Of a stretch of DNA of 64,000 nt, positions 37,494-46,256 are shown piece by piece (position 1 is the first letter of the stretch; each line of letters opens with the position of its first letter). The notes under the pieces were generated by a model that saw nothing but the letters and a program-made list of their open reading frames with translations, had not been told where the DNA came from and made no database searches. Made by a program: the position numbers and the translations under genes. Source of the DNA: Roseomonas indoligenes (GTDB lineage: Bacteria; Pseudomonadota; Alphaproteobacteria; Acetobacterales; Acetobacteraceae); contig NZ_JAGIZA010000010.1 in the NCBI RefSeq assembly GCF_017813365.1, positions 62,001 through 126,000 on the forward strand, written 5' to 3'.

Positions 37494-38564
37494 GTGCTGA
37501 AGTATCTTCTCCTGGCTCTCGTGCCGGTATCGCTCGGCCTCCACTACCTGGAAGGCCAGCCTGTGCTCGTCTTCCTCACCGGGGCGGCGGCGGTGGCCGT
37601 GCTGGCGGATTGGGTGCGGCGCGGCACGGAGGGGCTGGCGGCCCATGCGGGCCCTGCCATCGGCGGGCTGCTGAACGTCAGCTTCGGCAGCGTGGCGGAG
37701 CTGATCCTCGCCCTCTTCGTGCTCGCCAGCGGGCAGGTGGCGGTGGTGCAGGCGCAGATCACCGGCTCCATCCTCGCCACCACCCTGCTGGGGCTGGGCC
37801 TGGCCATGCTCGTGGGCGGGATCGGGCGGGAGAAGCAGGAATTCAACCCGGCCAATGCCGGGCTCCTCTCCACCATGCTGATCCTGCTGATGGTCGCCAT
37901 GCTTCTGCCCGCGGTCTTCGACCTGACGGAGCGCAGCACGGCCACCCCCGGCGATGCGCTGATCACGGACGAGCAACTCAGCCTCGGCATCGCCGCCGTG
38001 CTGCTGCTCCTTTATGTGGCGAACCTCGTTTACACCCTCGTCACCCACCGCGACGTCTTCTCCCGCGAGGAGGAGGAAGGGGGCGAGGGGCCGGGATGGA
38101 GCGTGGCGAAGTCGCTCGGCATCATGGTGGCCGGCACCGCCCTCGTCGCCTGGGAGGCGGAGGCGGTCTCCGACGCGCTCTCGGCCACGGCGGAGCAGCT
38201 CGGCCTCTCCACCGTCTTCCTGGGCGTGATCCTGCTGGCCGTGGTGGGCACGGCGGCCGACCTCTTCGCCGCGGTGGTCTTCGCGAAGCAGGACCGCATG
38301 GGACTGGCCTTCAGCATCTGCATCGGATCGGCCGTGCAGGTGGCGCTGGTGCTGGCGCCGCTGCTGGTCATCATCTCCTGGTTCCTCGGCCATCCGATGA
38401 ACCTCGTTTTCCACAGCCCCCTGGACCTCTTCGCCATCGCCGGCGCTGCCTTCATCGTGCGCGCGGTCGCGGGCGACGGGCGCTCCACTTGGTTCGAGGG
38501 CCTGCTGCTGGTGGGCGTCTACGTGATGCTCGGCCTGGCCTTCTTCTTCCTTGGCCCGGCCTGA
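37494..38564 (+). CDS. Calcium/proton antiporter, Cax family
   Basis: Inner-membrane cation/H+ exchanger of the CaCA superfamily, 356 residues, GTG start, about eleven hydrophobic segments. The two signature repeats are visible: GGLLNVSFGSVAELILALF (about 58-76) in the first half and TAADLFAAVVFAKQDRMG plus GSAVQVALVLAPLL in the second, each with the acidic residue used for ion binding. An acidic loop (REEEEGGEG) lies between the halves. Predicted to export Ca2+. Convergent with xerC, stops 6 bp apart. Confidence 0.88.
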   Translation: MLKYLLLALVPVSLGLHYLEGQPVLVFLTGAAAVAVLADWVRRGTEGLAAHAGPAIGGLLNVSFGSVAELILALFVLASGQVAVVQAQITGSILATTLLGLGLAMLVGGIGREKQEFNPANAGLLSTMLILLMVAMLLPAVFDLTERSTATPGDALITDEQLSLGIAAVLLLLYVANLVYTLVTHRDVFSREEEEGGEGPGWSVAKSLGIMVAGTALVAWEAEAVSDALSATAEQLGLSTVFLGVILLAVVGTAADLFAAVVFAKQDRMGLAFSICIGSAVQVALVLAPLLVIISWFLGHPMNLVFHSPLDLFAIAGAAFIVRAVAGDGRSTWFEGLLLVGVYVMLGLAFFFLGPA

Positions 38565-38570
38565 ACGGGT

Positions 38571-39467
38571 TCAGTCCGCCCGCGGATGTGCCCGGCGCCA
38601 GGTGTCGAGCAGCCCCGCCTGGTCCACCGCCGTGTATCGCTGGGTGGTGGAAAGACTGGCATGGCCCAGCAGCTCCTGAATGGCGCGAAGGTCCGCGCCG
38701 CCGCCCAGCAGGTGGGTGGCGAAGGAGTGGCGCAGGGAATGGGGCGTCGCGTGCTCCGGCAGGCCGGTGGCGCGGCGCAGGTCCTGCAGCGCCCGCTGCG
38801 CCACGGTGGCGGCCAGCCGCCCGCCCTTGGCGCCGGTGAAAAGTGGATCGTTCGGGCCGGCGGGGCTACGGTGGCGCAGCCACTCGGCGACCGCGCCCTC
38901 CACCGCCGGCAGCACGGGCACCACCCGTTCCTTCTGCCCCTTGCCCAGCACGCGCAGGCCCTGGCCCGCCTTCGGCGCGTCGCGCATGTCCAGCGCCAGC
39001 GCCTCCGAGATGCGGAGGCCGCAGCCGTAGAGCAGGGTGAACAGCGCCTGGTTCCGCGCGGCCAGGGCCGGGCTGTCCTCGAAGCTGTCCGTGGTGGCGG
39101 TGCGGGCCTGGGATTCCGTCAGCGCGCGCGGCACCGGCGGCTTGCGGCGCGGCCCGGTCAGCCCGCCCAGCGGCAGCGGCGCCAGCCCGTGCCGGCGGAC
39201 GAGGAAGCGCAGGAAGGTCTTGATCGCCGAGAGCTGCCGCGCGCGGGACGAGTTCCCGATCCCCTCTGCCGCGCGATGGGCGAGGAAGGCGCGCAGGTCG
39301 GCCAGCTGCAGGGCGGCGAGATCCGGCTCCCCGCCCTGGTGCGTGCCGAGGAAGGCCAGCAGGTCGGCAATGTCGCGCCCATAGGCCTCCACTGTCTCCG
39401 GGCTGGCGCGGCGCTCGCCGGTCAGCCAGTCCAGGAAGGCCTGGCGGGCGGCCAGTGGCGCGATCAC
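38571..39467 (-). CDS. xerC: Tyrosine recombinase XerC
   Basis: Resolves chromosome dimers at dif with XerD. 298 residues: the N-terminal SAM-like DNA-binding domain (about 1-95) and the catalytic domain with R in LRISEA, HxxR in HSLRHSFATHLL, the second histidine in LLGHASLSTTQRY, and tyrosine Y in QRYTAVD. Length matches XerC/XerD. Start overlaps the DUF484 stop (ATGA); the DUF484-xerC order is common in proteobacteria and supports XerC rather than XerD. Confidence 0.93.
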   Translation of the reverse strand: MIAPLAARQAFLDWLTGERRASPETVEAYGRDIADLLAFLGTHQGGEPDLAALQLADLRAFLAHRAAEGIGNSSRARQLSAIKTFLRFLVRRHGLAPLPLGGLTGPRRKPPVPRALTESQARTATTDSFEDSPALAARNQALFTLLYGCGLRISEALALDMRDAPKAGQGLRVLGKGQKERVVPVLPAVEGAVAEWLRHRSPAGPNDPLFTGAKGGRLAATVAQRALQDLRRATGLPEHATPHSLRHSFATHLLGGGADLRAIQELLGHASLSTTQRYTAVDQAGLLDTWRRAHPRAD

Positions 39468-40099
39468 GCCGCGCCATCCAGCGCCCGGGCCAGGGCATGG
39501 GCCAGCAGGCGCAGCGGTGCGGTGGCACCCCGCAGCGGCAACCGTCCCGCCTCCCTCGCCCCGAGCACGAGCAGCCGGGGCCGGGGGCCGGGCAGGCGGG
39601 CCAGGGCGTCACGGGCGATCAGGGGATGCGCCTCGCCGTGCAGGGCGGCATCGGCAGGGGCGTCGCGCAGCAGAACCTCCCGCCCGGCCAGCAGCCGCGA
39701 GACGGCGCCCGGCGGCAGGTCCCGCAGCGCGGGGGAGGGCGGGCCCTCGGCGGCCAGCGCCGCGCTCTCCAGCCCCAGCAGGGCGGGCCACTCGGCCGAG
39801 ACCACGGCCAGCGGATCGGGCGCGCCGATCAGCGCGGTCACGGCCGTCGCGGCGCGCAGCGTCAGGTCCTGCCCGGCCCGCGCGGCATCCGCCACCGCGC
39901 CGGTCTCCGCCCGGGCGGCGGCCAGCAGCGCCTCCATGTGGTCGGCCAGGGTCTCCCCGTGGACGCGCACCGGGGGTTGCAGGGCGCGGTAGAGGGCCGG
40001 GCGCTCCGCCAGGAAGCCGGGATGCGCGGCCAGGTAGGCGGCCACGCGCCCCGCCTCCTCATCGGCGGTCTCTGCGGGTTGAGAGGCGGGGCGGGTCAT
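39464..40099 (-). CDS. DUF484 family protein
   Basis: A GAF-like protein of 211 residues found next to xerC in many proteobacteria. The N-terminal segment EEAGRVAAYLAAHPGFLAERPALY is characteristic of the family, and the C-terminal ARLPGPRPRLLVLGAREAGRL fits the GAF fold. No catalytic motif; function unknown. It is translationally coupled to xerC by an ATGA overlap. Confidence 0.88.
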   Translation of the reverse strand: MTRPASQPAETADEEAGRVAAYLAAHPGFLAERPALYRALQPPVRVHGETLADHMEALLAAARAETGAVADAARAGQDLTLRAATAVTALIGAPDPLAVVSAEWPALLGLESAALAAEGPPSPALRDLPPGAVSRLLAGREVLLRDAPADAALHGEAHPLIARDALARLPGPRPRLLVLGAREAGRLPLRGATAPLRLLAHALARALDGAA

Positions 40100-40144
40100 C
40101 CGCCCCAGATTGCCAGCCTCCGCGGCGCCGCGCGAATCGTGCCG

Positions 40145-41074
40145 CTACGGTGGGGGCGGGCCGTGCAGCCGGGCCATGGCCTCTCCCAGCTGCCCCGCGA
40201 AAGCGCCCGCGGCGGCGGGCAGGGCCGTTCCCGTCCGTGCGTAGAGGCCGAGGGTGCTCCGCACGGCCTCCCGACCCTGGCGCAGGGGGATGTGCACCAG
40301 CCGTCCCGCCTCCAGCTCCGTCTCAAGGCCGACGCGGGTCATGAAGGCGATGCCGAGGCCGCGCAGGACCATCGCCTTCATCAGCTCCACCGAGCCGGCC
40401 TCGTGCCGCACGCCGCCCGTGCCGAGGAGAAGCTCGTCGATCTGCCCGCGATTGGCGAAATTGCCGCGCGGCAGGATCAGCGGCGATCCCGCGCAGTCGC
40501 CCAGCCGGATCGTGGCGCGCCCGGCCAGCGGATGGCCGGGCGGCATTACCGCGCCGAGTTCCAGCGTGACGGAGGCGAGCTGCCGCAGCCCTGGCCGGCG
40601 CCGCACCTCGAAGGCAAGGCCGAGATGGGCATCGCCCGCCAGGACGGCGTCCGGAATGGCGGCGCTCCCCTGGATGGCCGTACTCACGGTCACGCGCGGA
40701 TGACGCTCCGCCAGGGCGGCCAGGGCTTCCGGGACGATCCGGTGGCACAGCCCTTCCAGCGTCGCCAGCTCCACATGGCCTGTGCGGAGGCCACGCAGCC
40801 CGTCTAGTTCCCCCCGCGCCCGCTCCGCATCGCGCAGCACGGTCGCGACATGGCCGGCCAGCACCTCGCCGGCCGCGGTCAGGCGCAGCCCACTGGGCAG
40901 GCGATCGAACAGCTTGGCGCCCAGCTCCTCCTCCAGCTTCAGCACCTGCCGGTTCACGGCGGAAGAGGCGATGTTCAGGCGCCGCGCCGCCTCCCGGATC
41001 GAGCCGGCGCGGCGCACCGCGTCGAAGTAGGGCAGGGCGGGCGCGTGAATCCGGAAACCGGAAGGTGATGCCAT
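40145..41074 (-). CDS. LysR family regulator divergent from pyr operon
   Basis: A 309-residue product from ATG 41074. N-terminal winged HTH: FDAVRRAGSIREAARRLNIASSAVNRQVLKLEEELGAKLFDR (about 18-59); C-terminal effector-binding domain with GHVELATLEGLCHRIVPEALAAL. LysR genes are usually divergent from what they control, and the partner here is the pyrK operon starting 84 bp away. A pyrimidine-related or orotate-related effector is therefore plausible but unproven. Frame is open upstream to 41251 without family similarity. Confidence 0.88.
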   Translation of the reverse strand: MASPSGFRIHAPALPYFDAVRRAGSIREAARRLNIASSAVNRQVLKLEEELGAKLFDRLPSGLRLTAAGEVLAGHVATVLRDAERARGELDGLRGLRTGHVELATLEGLCHRIVPEALAALAERHPRVTVSTAIQGSAAIPDAVLAGDAHLGLAFEVRRRPGLRQLASVTLELGAVMPPGHPLAGRATIRLGDCAGSPLILPRGNFANRGQIDELLLGTGGVRHEAGSVELMKAMVLRGLGIAFMTRVGLETELEAGRLVHIPLRQGREAVRSTLGLYARTGTALPAAAGAFAGQLGEAMARLHGPPPP

Positions 41075-41158
41075 AACGGCATCAGCCTGACCGAAACTCT
41101 GTTCTTTTGCGAGCGGGGCAGTTGGGTCTCTGATGCGACCTTGGTTGGAGAGGCCAAG

Positions 41159-41980
41159 ATGCCCGACACCGCTGCGCCGTCGATGCGCCCCGTATCCGCC
41201 GAACCGGCGGGGGTGCTGTCCCACACGGCCCTGAATGCCGAGTACCGCCACCTGGTCCTGCGCGCCGGGCCCCGCGCCACCGCGGCGCGTCCCGGGCAGT
41301 TCTTCCAGCTGCTCTGCCCGGCACCGCCGGGGGAGGCACCCTTCCTGCGGCGGCCGATGAGCCTATACGGCGCCGACACCGCCGCTGGCACGGTGGAGTT
41401 CCTCTACAAGGTCACGGGCGCGGGCACGCGCGGCCTCGCTACCCTTTCGCCTGGGGACGAGCTGGACATCATGGGGCCGCTGGGGCGCGGCTTCGCGCTG
41501 GACCGGGGCTGGCGGAACATCGTGGTGGTCGGGCGCGGGGCGGGGCTGGCCACCCTGGCGCCGCTGGCCCGCGCCGCGCGGGCGGCGGGGATCGGCGTCA
41601 CGGCCCTGCTCAGCGCCCGCCGGCCTGAGCTGGTGGTTTCCGAGGCCCTGTTCCGGGAGGAAGGCGCCGAGGTGATCGCCGTCACCGATGCGGAAGGCAC
41701 GAGCGGCCCCGCCCATGCGGAGCGCCTGTTGCGGGGGCTGGTGGCGGAGGGGCGGGCCGATGCCTTCCTCACCTGCGGCTCCGCCCGCCTGCTGCGCGTC
41801 CAGCAGCGGCTGGCGCGGGAGTTTGGCATCCCCGGCCAGGTGGCGATGGAGCAGCAGATGGCCTGCGGGTTGGGCATGTGCTTCTGCTGCGTCCGGGACT
41901 TCGAGGTGGAGGGCGAGACGGTCCACCGGCGCGTCTGCTGGGACGGCCCGGTCTTCGACATGCTGGAGGCGGTGGCATGA
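41159..41980 (+). CDS. pyrK: Dihydroorotate dehydrogenase electron transfer subunit
   Basis: Iron-sulfur flavoprotein that links class 1B dihydroorotate dehydrogenase to NAD+. ATG 41159 has GGAGAGG at 41146-41152; 273 residues. FAD is bound by FLRRPMSLYG, the NAD part includes VVVGRGAGLATLAPLARAA, and the [2Fe-2S] ligands are in ACGLGMCFCC followed by a fourth Cys in HRRVCWDG, spacing C-x4-C-x2-C-x16-C. It overlaps pyrD by 4 bp (ATGA), so the two subunits are made together. Divergent from the LysR gene. Confidence 0.92.
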   Translation: MPDTAAPSMRPVSAEPAGVLSHTALNAEYRHLVLRAGPRATAARPGQFFQLLCPAPPGEAPFLRRPMSLYGADTAAGTVEFLYKVTGAGTRGLATLSPGDELDIMGPLGRGFALDRGWRNIVVVGRGAGLATLAPLARAARAAGIGVTALLSARRPELVVSEALFREEGAEVIAVTDAEGTSGPAHAERLLRGLVAEGRADAFLTCGSARLLRVQQRLAREFGIPGQVAMEQQMACGLGMCFCCVRDFEVEGETVHRRVCWDGPVFDMLEAVA

Positions 41981-42939
41981 CGCAGCGGGGCATGACCGAT
42001 CTTTCCGTCCGCGTCGGCGGGCTCACCCTCAAGAACCCGGTGATGCCGGCCTCCGGCACCTTCGCCGAAGGGCTGGCGCTGGCCGCGGATCTCGATCGGC
42101 TGGGCGCGCTGGTGACGAAGACCATCACGCGCGAGCTCCGCACCGGGAACCCGCTGCCCCGCGTGGCGGAGGTGCCGGGCGGGATGCTGAACGCGATCGG
42201 CATCCCCTCCAAGGGCATCCCGTACTTCCTGAGCCATATCCTGCCGGAGATGCGCCGCTTCGCGCCGCCGCTGGTGGTCAGCATCTCCGCCCCGACGGCT
42301 GAGGGCTTCGCGAGCCTCGCCGCCGAGGTCTCCGTGCCCGGCGTCGCGGCGATCGAGGCCAATATCTCCTGTCCGAACATCGAGGAGGATGGCCGCGCCT
42401 TCGCCATGCGCGCCGATTCCACCGAGGCCGTGATGCGCCGCATCCGCGCGGCCACGGCTCTGCCGGTCTGGGCGAAGCTGACGCCGAACACGGGCGACAT
42501 CCCCGAGGTCTCCCGCGCCGCGGAGGCGGCCGGCGCCGACGCGCTGGTGGTGGCGAACACGATCCTCGCGATGTCGGTGGACCTGAACACCTTCAAGCCC
42601 CGCCTGGGCAACGTGATGGGCGGGCTCTCCGGCCCCGCCATCAAGCCGATCGTGCTGCGGCAGGTCTATCAGGCCGCGCGCAGCGTCCGCATCCCCGTGA
42701 TCGGCTGCGGCGGCATCAGCACCGCGGAGGACGCGGCGGAATACATGGTCGCCGGCGCGACGGCGGTGCAGGTGGGCACCGCCACCTTCGTCCAGCCCGG
42801 CGCGATGGAGGCGGTGATCGATGGGCTGGACCGCTTCTGCGCCGCGCGCGGCATCGCGCGCGTGGCGGCGCTGACGGGCGCCATCAGCCGCGAGGAGACG
42901 GACGAGGCGGAGCTGGAATGGACGGAGCCGGTGGCATGA
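41977..42939 (+). CDS. pyrD: Dihydroorotate dehydrogenase, class 1B catalytic subunit
   Basis: FMN enzyme that interconverts dihydroorotate and orotate. Start 41977 gives 320 residues. Class 1B character: active-site cysteine in NISCPNIEEDG, no N-terminal membrane anchor, FMN contacts in LKNPVMPASGTF and VIGCGGISTAEDAAEYMVAGATAVQVGT. This form depends on the PyrK subunit encoded just upstream; most alphaproteobacteria use the membrane-bound class 2 enzyme, so its presence is notable. Overlaps the next gene by ATGA. Confidence 0.93.
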   Translation: MTQRGMTDLSVRVGGLTLKNPVMPASGTFAEGLALAADLDRLGALVTKTITRELRTGNPLPRVAEVPGGMLNAIGIPSKGIPYFLSHILPEMRRFAPPLVVSISAPTAEGFASLAAEVSVPGVAAIEANISCPNIEEDGRAFAMRADSTEAVMRRIRAATALPVWAKLTPNTGDIPEVSRAAEAAGADALVVANTILAMSVDLNTFKPRLGNVMGGLSGPAIKPIVLRQVYQAARSVRIPVIGCGGISTAEDAAEYMVAGATAVQVGTATFVQPGAMEAVIDGLDRFCAARGIARVAALTGAISREETDEAELEWTEPVA

Positions 42940-44207
42940 GCGCGACGCTGGAACCGGCGCTGGACCGCGCCCTGGCCGAGCGGCTGTTCGGCCGGCTGCG
43001 CGAGGCCTCCTTTGATGGCGTGGGCATCAGCCGCGAGAGCTACGGCGCCGGCGAATCGCTTGCCCTGGACATCGTGGAGGAGGAGGCCCGCGCCCTCGGG
43101 CTGGAGACGGCGCGGGACGCGGGCGCGAACCTCGTCATCACCCTGGCGGGCCTCGACCCCTCCCTCCCGGCCGCCGCCTGCGGCTCGCACCTCGATTCCG
43201 TTCCCCAGGGCGGGAATTTCGACGGTGCGGCGGGGGTGGTGGCCGGCCTCATGGCGCTGGCGCGGTTCCGGGCGGAGGGGTTCCGCCCCGCCCGCCCCAT
43301 CCGCCTCATGGCCCTGCGCGGGGAGGAGAGCGCCTGGTTCGGCCGGGCCTATATGGGCTCCTCCGCCCTGTTCGGCCGCCTCTCGCGGGAGGACCTGGCG
43401 ACTCCGCATGTCGTCACTGGCCGCCCGCTGGCCGAGTCCATGCGGGAGGTCGGGGTGGAGATCGACCGGGTGGCGCGGGGCGAGGCGCTGCTGGACCCCG
43501 CCTCGCTCGCCTGCTGGCTGGAGCTTCACATCGAGCAGGGGCCGGTGCTGATCGCCCGGAACCTGCCGGTGGCGGTCGTCACCGGCATTCGCGGCAACAT
43601 CCGCCACCGCGCCGTCGAGTGCATCGGGGAGGCCGGGCACTCCGGCGCCATCCCGCGCTGGCTGCGCCACGACTCCGTCTTCGCGACCGCGGAGCTGATC
43701 ACCCGCCTCGACCGCCACTGGCGTACCCTCCTGGAGCGCGGGCGGGACCTCGTGGTGACCAGCGGCATCGTCGGCACGGACCCGGCGGAGCACGCGCTGG
43801 CCCGCATCCCCGGCCGCCTGCGCTTCTCCATGGAGGCGCGGAGCCAGAGCCTGGAGGTGCTGGAGGCCTTCTACGATCTCTTCCTCTCGGAATGCGCGGG
43901 CATCGCGGAGGAGCGGGGCGTGGAGTTCCGCTTCGACCGCCGCCTGGACACGGCCCCGGCACGGATGGATGAAGGGCTGATCGGGCGGCTGCGGGCCGGC
44001 CTGCGCGCTATGGGCCAGCCGGACGAGCCGGTGCCCAGCGGTGCCGGCCACGACGCCGCCGTCTTCTCCGGGGCGGGGGTGCCGAGCGCCATGATCTTCG
44101 TCCGCAACCAGCACGGCTCCCACAACCCGCAGGAGGCGATGGAGATGGACGACTTCCTGGTCGGTGCCGAGTTGCTGGCCCGCACCCTCAGGGAGATCGC
44201 GGCGTGA
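42936..44207 (+). CDS. M20 Zn-dependent N-carbamoyl-amino acid hydrolase family
   Basis: Allantoate amidohydrolase / beta-ureidopropionase / N-carbamoyl-L-amino acid hydrolase family, 423 residues from ATG 42936. Metal ligands appear in the GSHLDSVPQGGNFDGAAGV block (H and D), in LRGEESAWFG, in WLELHIEQGPVL, and in the C-terminal QHGSHNPQE; SGAGHDAAVF is the substrate-binding signature. Such enzymes cleave an N-carbamoyl group to amine, CO2 and ammonia. It is sandwiched, with 4-bp overlaps on both sides, between pyrD and pyrE, which suggests a pyrimidine-related N-carbamoyl substrate such as N-carbamoyl-L-aspartate; that is inference. Confidence 0.88.
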   Translation: MSATLEPALDRALAERLFGRLREASFDGVGISRESYGAGESLALDIVEEEARALGLETARDAGANLVITLAGLDPSLPAAACGSHLDSVPQGGNFDGAAGVVAGLMALARFRAEGFRPARPIRLMALRGEESAWFGRAYMGSSALFGRLSREDLATPHVVTGRPLAESMREVGVEIDRVARGEALLDPASLACWLELHIEQGPVLIARNLPVAVVTGIRGNIRHRAVECIGEAGHSGAIPRWLRHDSVFATAELITRLDRHWRTLLERGRDLVVTSGIVGTDPAEHALARIPGRLRFSMEARSQSLEVLEAFYDLFLSECAGIAEERGVEFRFDRRLDTAPARMDEGLIGRLRAGLRAMGQPDEPVPSGAGHDAAVFSGAGVPSAMIFVRNQHGSHNPQEAMEMDDFLVGAELLARTLREIAA

Positions 44208-44872
44208 GCGGCGACCGGATGGCCCGCCTGCTGCTGGAAGGCGGCGCGGTGCGGGTGAGCCACGAGCAGCCCTTCATCCTCGCCGCCGGCTGGGCCAGCC
44301 CCGCCTATGTCGATGTGCGCCTGCTGATCGGCGAGCCCCGCCTGCGCCGCGCCGCCGCCGCCCTGGCCGTGGAGGCCATCCGCGCCGCGCTGCCGGAGCC
44401 GCCAGAGGCCGTGGCGGGCGCCGAGACCGCCGGCATTCCCTGGGCCGCCTGGCTGGCCGAGGCGCTGGACCTGCCGCTCCGCTACGTCCGCAAGCGCCCG
44501 CTCGGCATCGGCCGCAACGCCCAGGTGGAAGGCGGCTCCGTGGAGGGGATGCGGGTCCTGCTGGTGGATGACCTGATGACGGATGGCAGCAGCAAGGCCG
44601 CCTTCGCGCGCGGGCTGCGATCCGCAGGCGCCGCGGTCACGCACGCGCTCTGCCTTTTCCACCACGGCACCTTCCCCGGTGGCGCCGAGAGGATGGCGCA
44701 TCTGGGGCTGGAACTCGTGGCGCTGGCGAGCTGGCGGGACGTGCTGGCCGTGGATGGTGCGGCCGCGCTGCCGGAGGCCGACCGGGCGGTGCTCGGGGCC
44801 TTCCTGGCGGACCCGGTGGGGTGGTCGGCCGCGCATGGCGGGCGGGCGACGCTCGCAAGGCCCGCTCTCTGA
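44204..44872 (+). CDS. pyrE: Orotate phosphoribosyltransferase
   Basis: Converts orotate and PRPP to OMP. GTG start overlapping the hydrolase stop; 222 residues. The PRPP loop is VLLVDDLMTDGSSKAAF at about residues 120-136, the orotate/flexible loop region is YVRKRPLGIGRNAQVEGG, and the N-terminal ILAAGWASPAYVDVR matches the PyrE pattern of KSPxYxD. Last gene of the operon. The catalytic-loop KxHG motif usual in PyrE is altered here (RPLGIG), worth checking. Confidence 0.88.
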   Translation: MSGDRMARLLLEGGAVRVSHEQPFILAAGWASPAYVDVRLLIGEPRLRRAAAALAVEAIRAALPEPPEAVAGAETAGIPWAAWLAEALDLPLRYVRKRPLGIGRNAQVEGGSVEGMRVLLVDDLMTDGSSKAAFARGLRSAGAAVTHALCLFHHGTFPGGAERMAHLGLELVALASWRDVLAVDGAAALPEADRAVLGAFLADPVGWSAAHGGRATLARPAL

Positions 44873-44971
44873 GGCAGCGGAGGGCCGCCACCCGCCTCGC
44901 TTCCGTCGCGCTCCCGTTCCTGCCAGCCTGCGCGCGACCGGGCGGCCGGCATGGGCTGCGCCCGAGAAGCG

Positions 44972-45955
44972 ATGGGGATGGAAATGGACGGGAATCCGGG
45001 AATCCGGCGGCGTGCGATCGGGTTGGGGAGCGCGGTGATCGGCGCCGGGCTCCTCGCCGCGACTGGCAGCCGCGCCCAGCCGGCGGCGGTGCCATCGGCG
45101 CCCCCGACGGAGAAGGCGCCCTATAATCCCCGCTTCGTCGCCTCGCCGGACGGCGTGCGCCTGGCGACCTATGAGTTCGGCAACCCGCAGGGGCCCGCGA
45201 TTCTCTTCCTGCACGGCTTCGCGCAGGCCGCCTTGTCCTGGGACCGGCAGCTGCGCGATCCCGCGCTCGCGCGCGAGTTCCGCATGGTGGCGATCGACCT
45301 GCGCGGCCATGGGATGAGCGCGAAGCCGGAGGGTGATGCCTTCTACAAGCCCGGCCAGGTCTGGGCGGATGACGTGAAGGCCGTCATCGCCGGGCTGGGA
45401 CTGCAGCGGCCGGTCCTGGTCGGTTGGTCCTATGCGGGGCGGGTGGTCGGCGACTACCTCACGGCCCACGGCGCTTCCGCCCTGGCTGGCATCAACTACG
45501 TGGATGCCAGCAGCACGCTGGGCAACGCCGCCTTCTTCGGGCCGGATGCCGGGCTGCTCGGGCCCTCGGCCATGCTCGCGCCGGGGATCGACGGGTTCAT
45601 CGACGGCACGGTCCGCTTCCTGCGCTCCTGCTTCGCCACGCAGCCGGACCCGGCGGATTTCCAGACCATGCTGGCCTTCAACATGCTGGCCCCGCACTAC
45701 GTGCGCGCCGGCCTCGCGGGACGCCCGGCCAATTACGACGAGGTGCTGAAGGCCCTGCGCCTTCCCGTGCTGGTCAGCCATGGCGAGAAGGACCGCATCC
45801 TCACCACGGCGATGGCCCGCTTCACCGCGGCCACGGTGCCGGGCGCCACCCTCTCGCTCTATCCGGAAAGCGGCCACGCTCCCTTCTGGGAGGAGCCCGC
45901 GCGCTTCAACAGGGAACTGGCCGGCTTCGTCCGGCAAGTCCAGGCCGCGCGCTAG
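44972..45955 (+). CDS. Secreted alpha/beta hydrolase
   Basis: About 327 residues. Start uncertain among ATGs at 44972, 44978 and 44984. The N-terminus has an RRR followed by a hydrophobic stretch (IGLGSAVIGAGLLAATGSRAQP), consistent with a Tat signal. Alpha/beta-hydrolase features: oxyanion segment FLHGFAQAALSWD, nucleophile Ser in VGWSYAGR, Asp in GEKDRI, and His in ESGHAPFWEEPARF. Substrate unknown; could be an esterase, peroxidase-like or C-C hydrolase. Probably its own unit, about 100 bp after pyrE. Confidence 0.85.
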   Translation: MGMEMDGNPGIRRRAIGLGSAVIGAGLLAATGSRAQPAAVPSAPPTEKAPYNPRFVASPDGVRLATYEFGNPQGPAILFLHGFAQAALSWDRQLRDPALAREFRMVAIDLRGHGMSAKPEGDAFYKPGQVWADDVKAVIAGLGLQRPVLVGWSYAGRVVGDYLTAHGASALAGINYVDASSTLGNAAFFGPDAGLLGPSAMLAPGIDGFIDGTVRFLRSCFATQPDPADFQTMLAFNMLAPHYVRAGLAGRPANYDEVLKALRLPVLVSHGEKDRILTTAMARFTAATVPGATLSLYPESGHAPFWEEPARFNRELAGFVRQVQAAR

Positions 45956-45961
45956 GACCGA

Positions 45962-46007
45962 TCCGGGCCGGAGCAGCGGGGCAGAATGCCGCTTGCTCCG
46001 GCCGGGA
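45962..46007. terminator. Bidirectional hairpin between convergent genes
   Basis: TCCGGGCCGGAGC (45962-45974) pairs with GCTCCGGCCGGGA (45995-46007), 12 of 13 positions, with additional GCGG/CCGC pairing inside. It occupies most of the gap between the hydrolase (ends 45955) and the small membrane gene (ends 46017). No U-tract; terminator function inferred from position and stability. Confidence 0.5.
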
Positions 46008-46016
46008 TGCGGAGCC

Positions 46017-46256
46017 CTAGCTGCCCCTGCCGCGCCCGATCAGGCGCGACGCCACCATGAGAACCACCCCCAGCCCGATCACCGCGAAGGTGAGCGGGGC
46101 GGCGGCGATCGCGTCCACCAGGGCCAGTGGCACCCAGAACAGGGAGTCGAGGACCCAGCGCGGGAACCAGAGAAGCTCCTCCCACCCCACCGCATGGGCT
46201 GCGACGCCCACCGCGACGAGGAGGATTCCGAGCGTCCAGAGTGCCCTGGCCTGCAT
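46017..46256 (-). CDS. Small two-TM membrane protein
   Basis: From the ATG at 46256, which overlaps the aldolase stop (ATGA), the product has 79 residues: [20 protein letters not shown], an amphipathic [14 protein letters not shown] stretch, another hydrophobic segment, and a basic tail (RLIGRGRGS). No family recognised. Co-translated with the aldolase; function unknown. Confidence 0.6.
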   Translation of the reverse strand: MQARALWTLGILLVAVGVAAHAVGWEELLWFPRWVLDSLFWVPLALVDAIAAAPLTFAVIGLGVVLMVASRLIGRGRGS

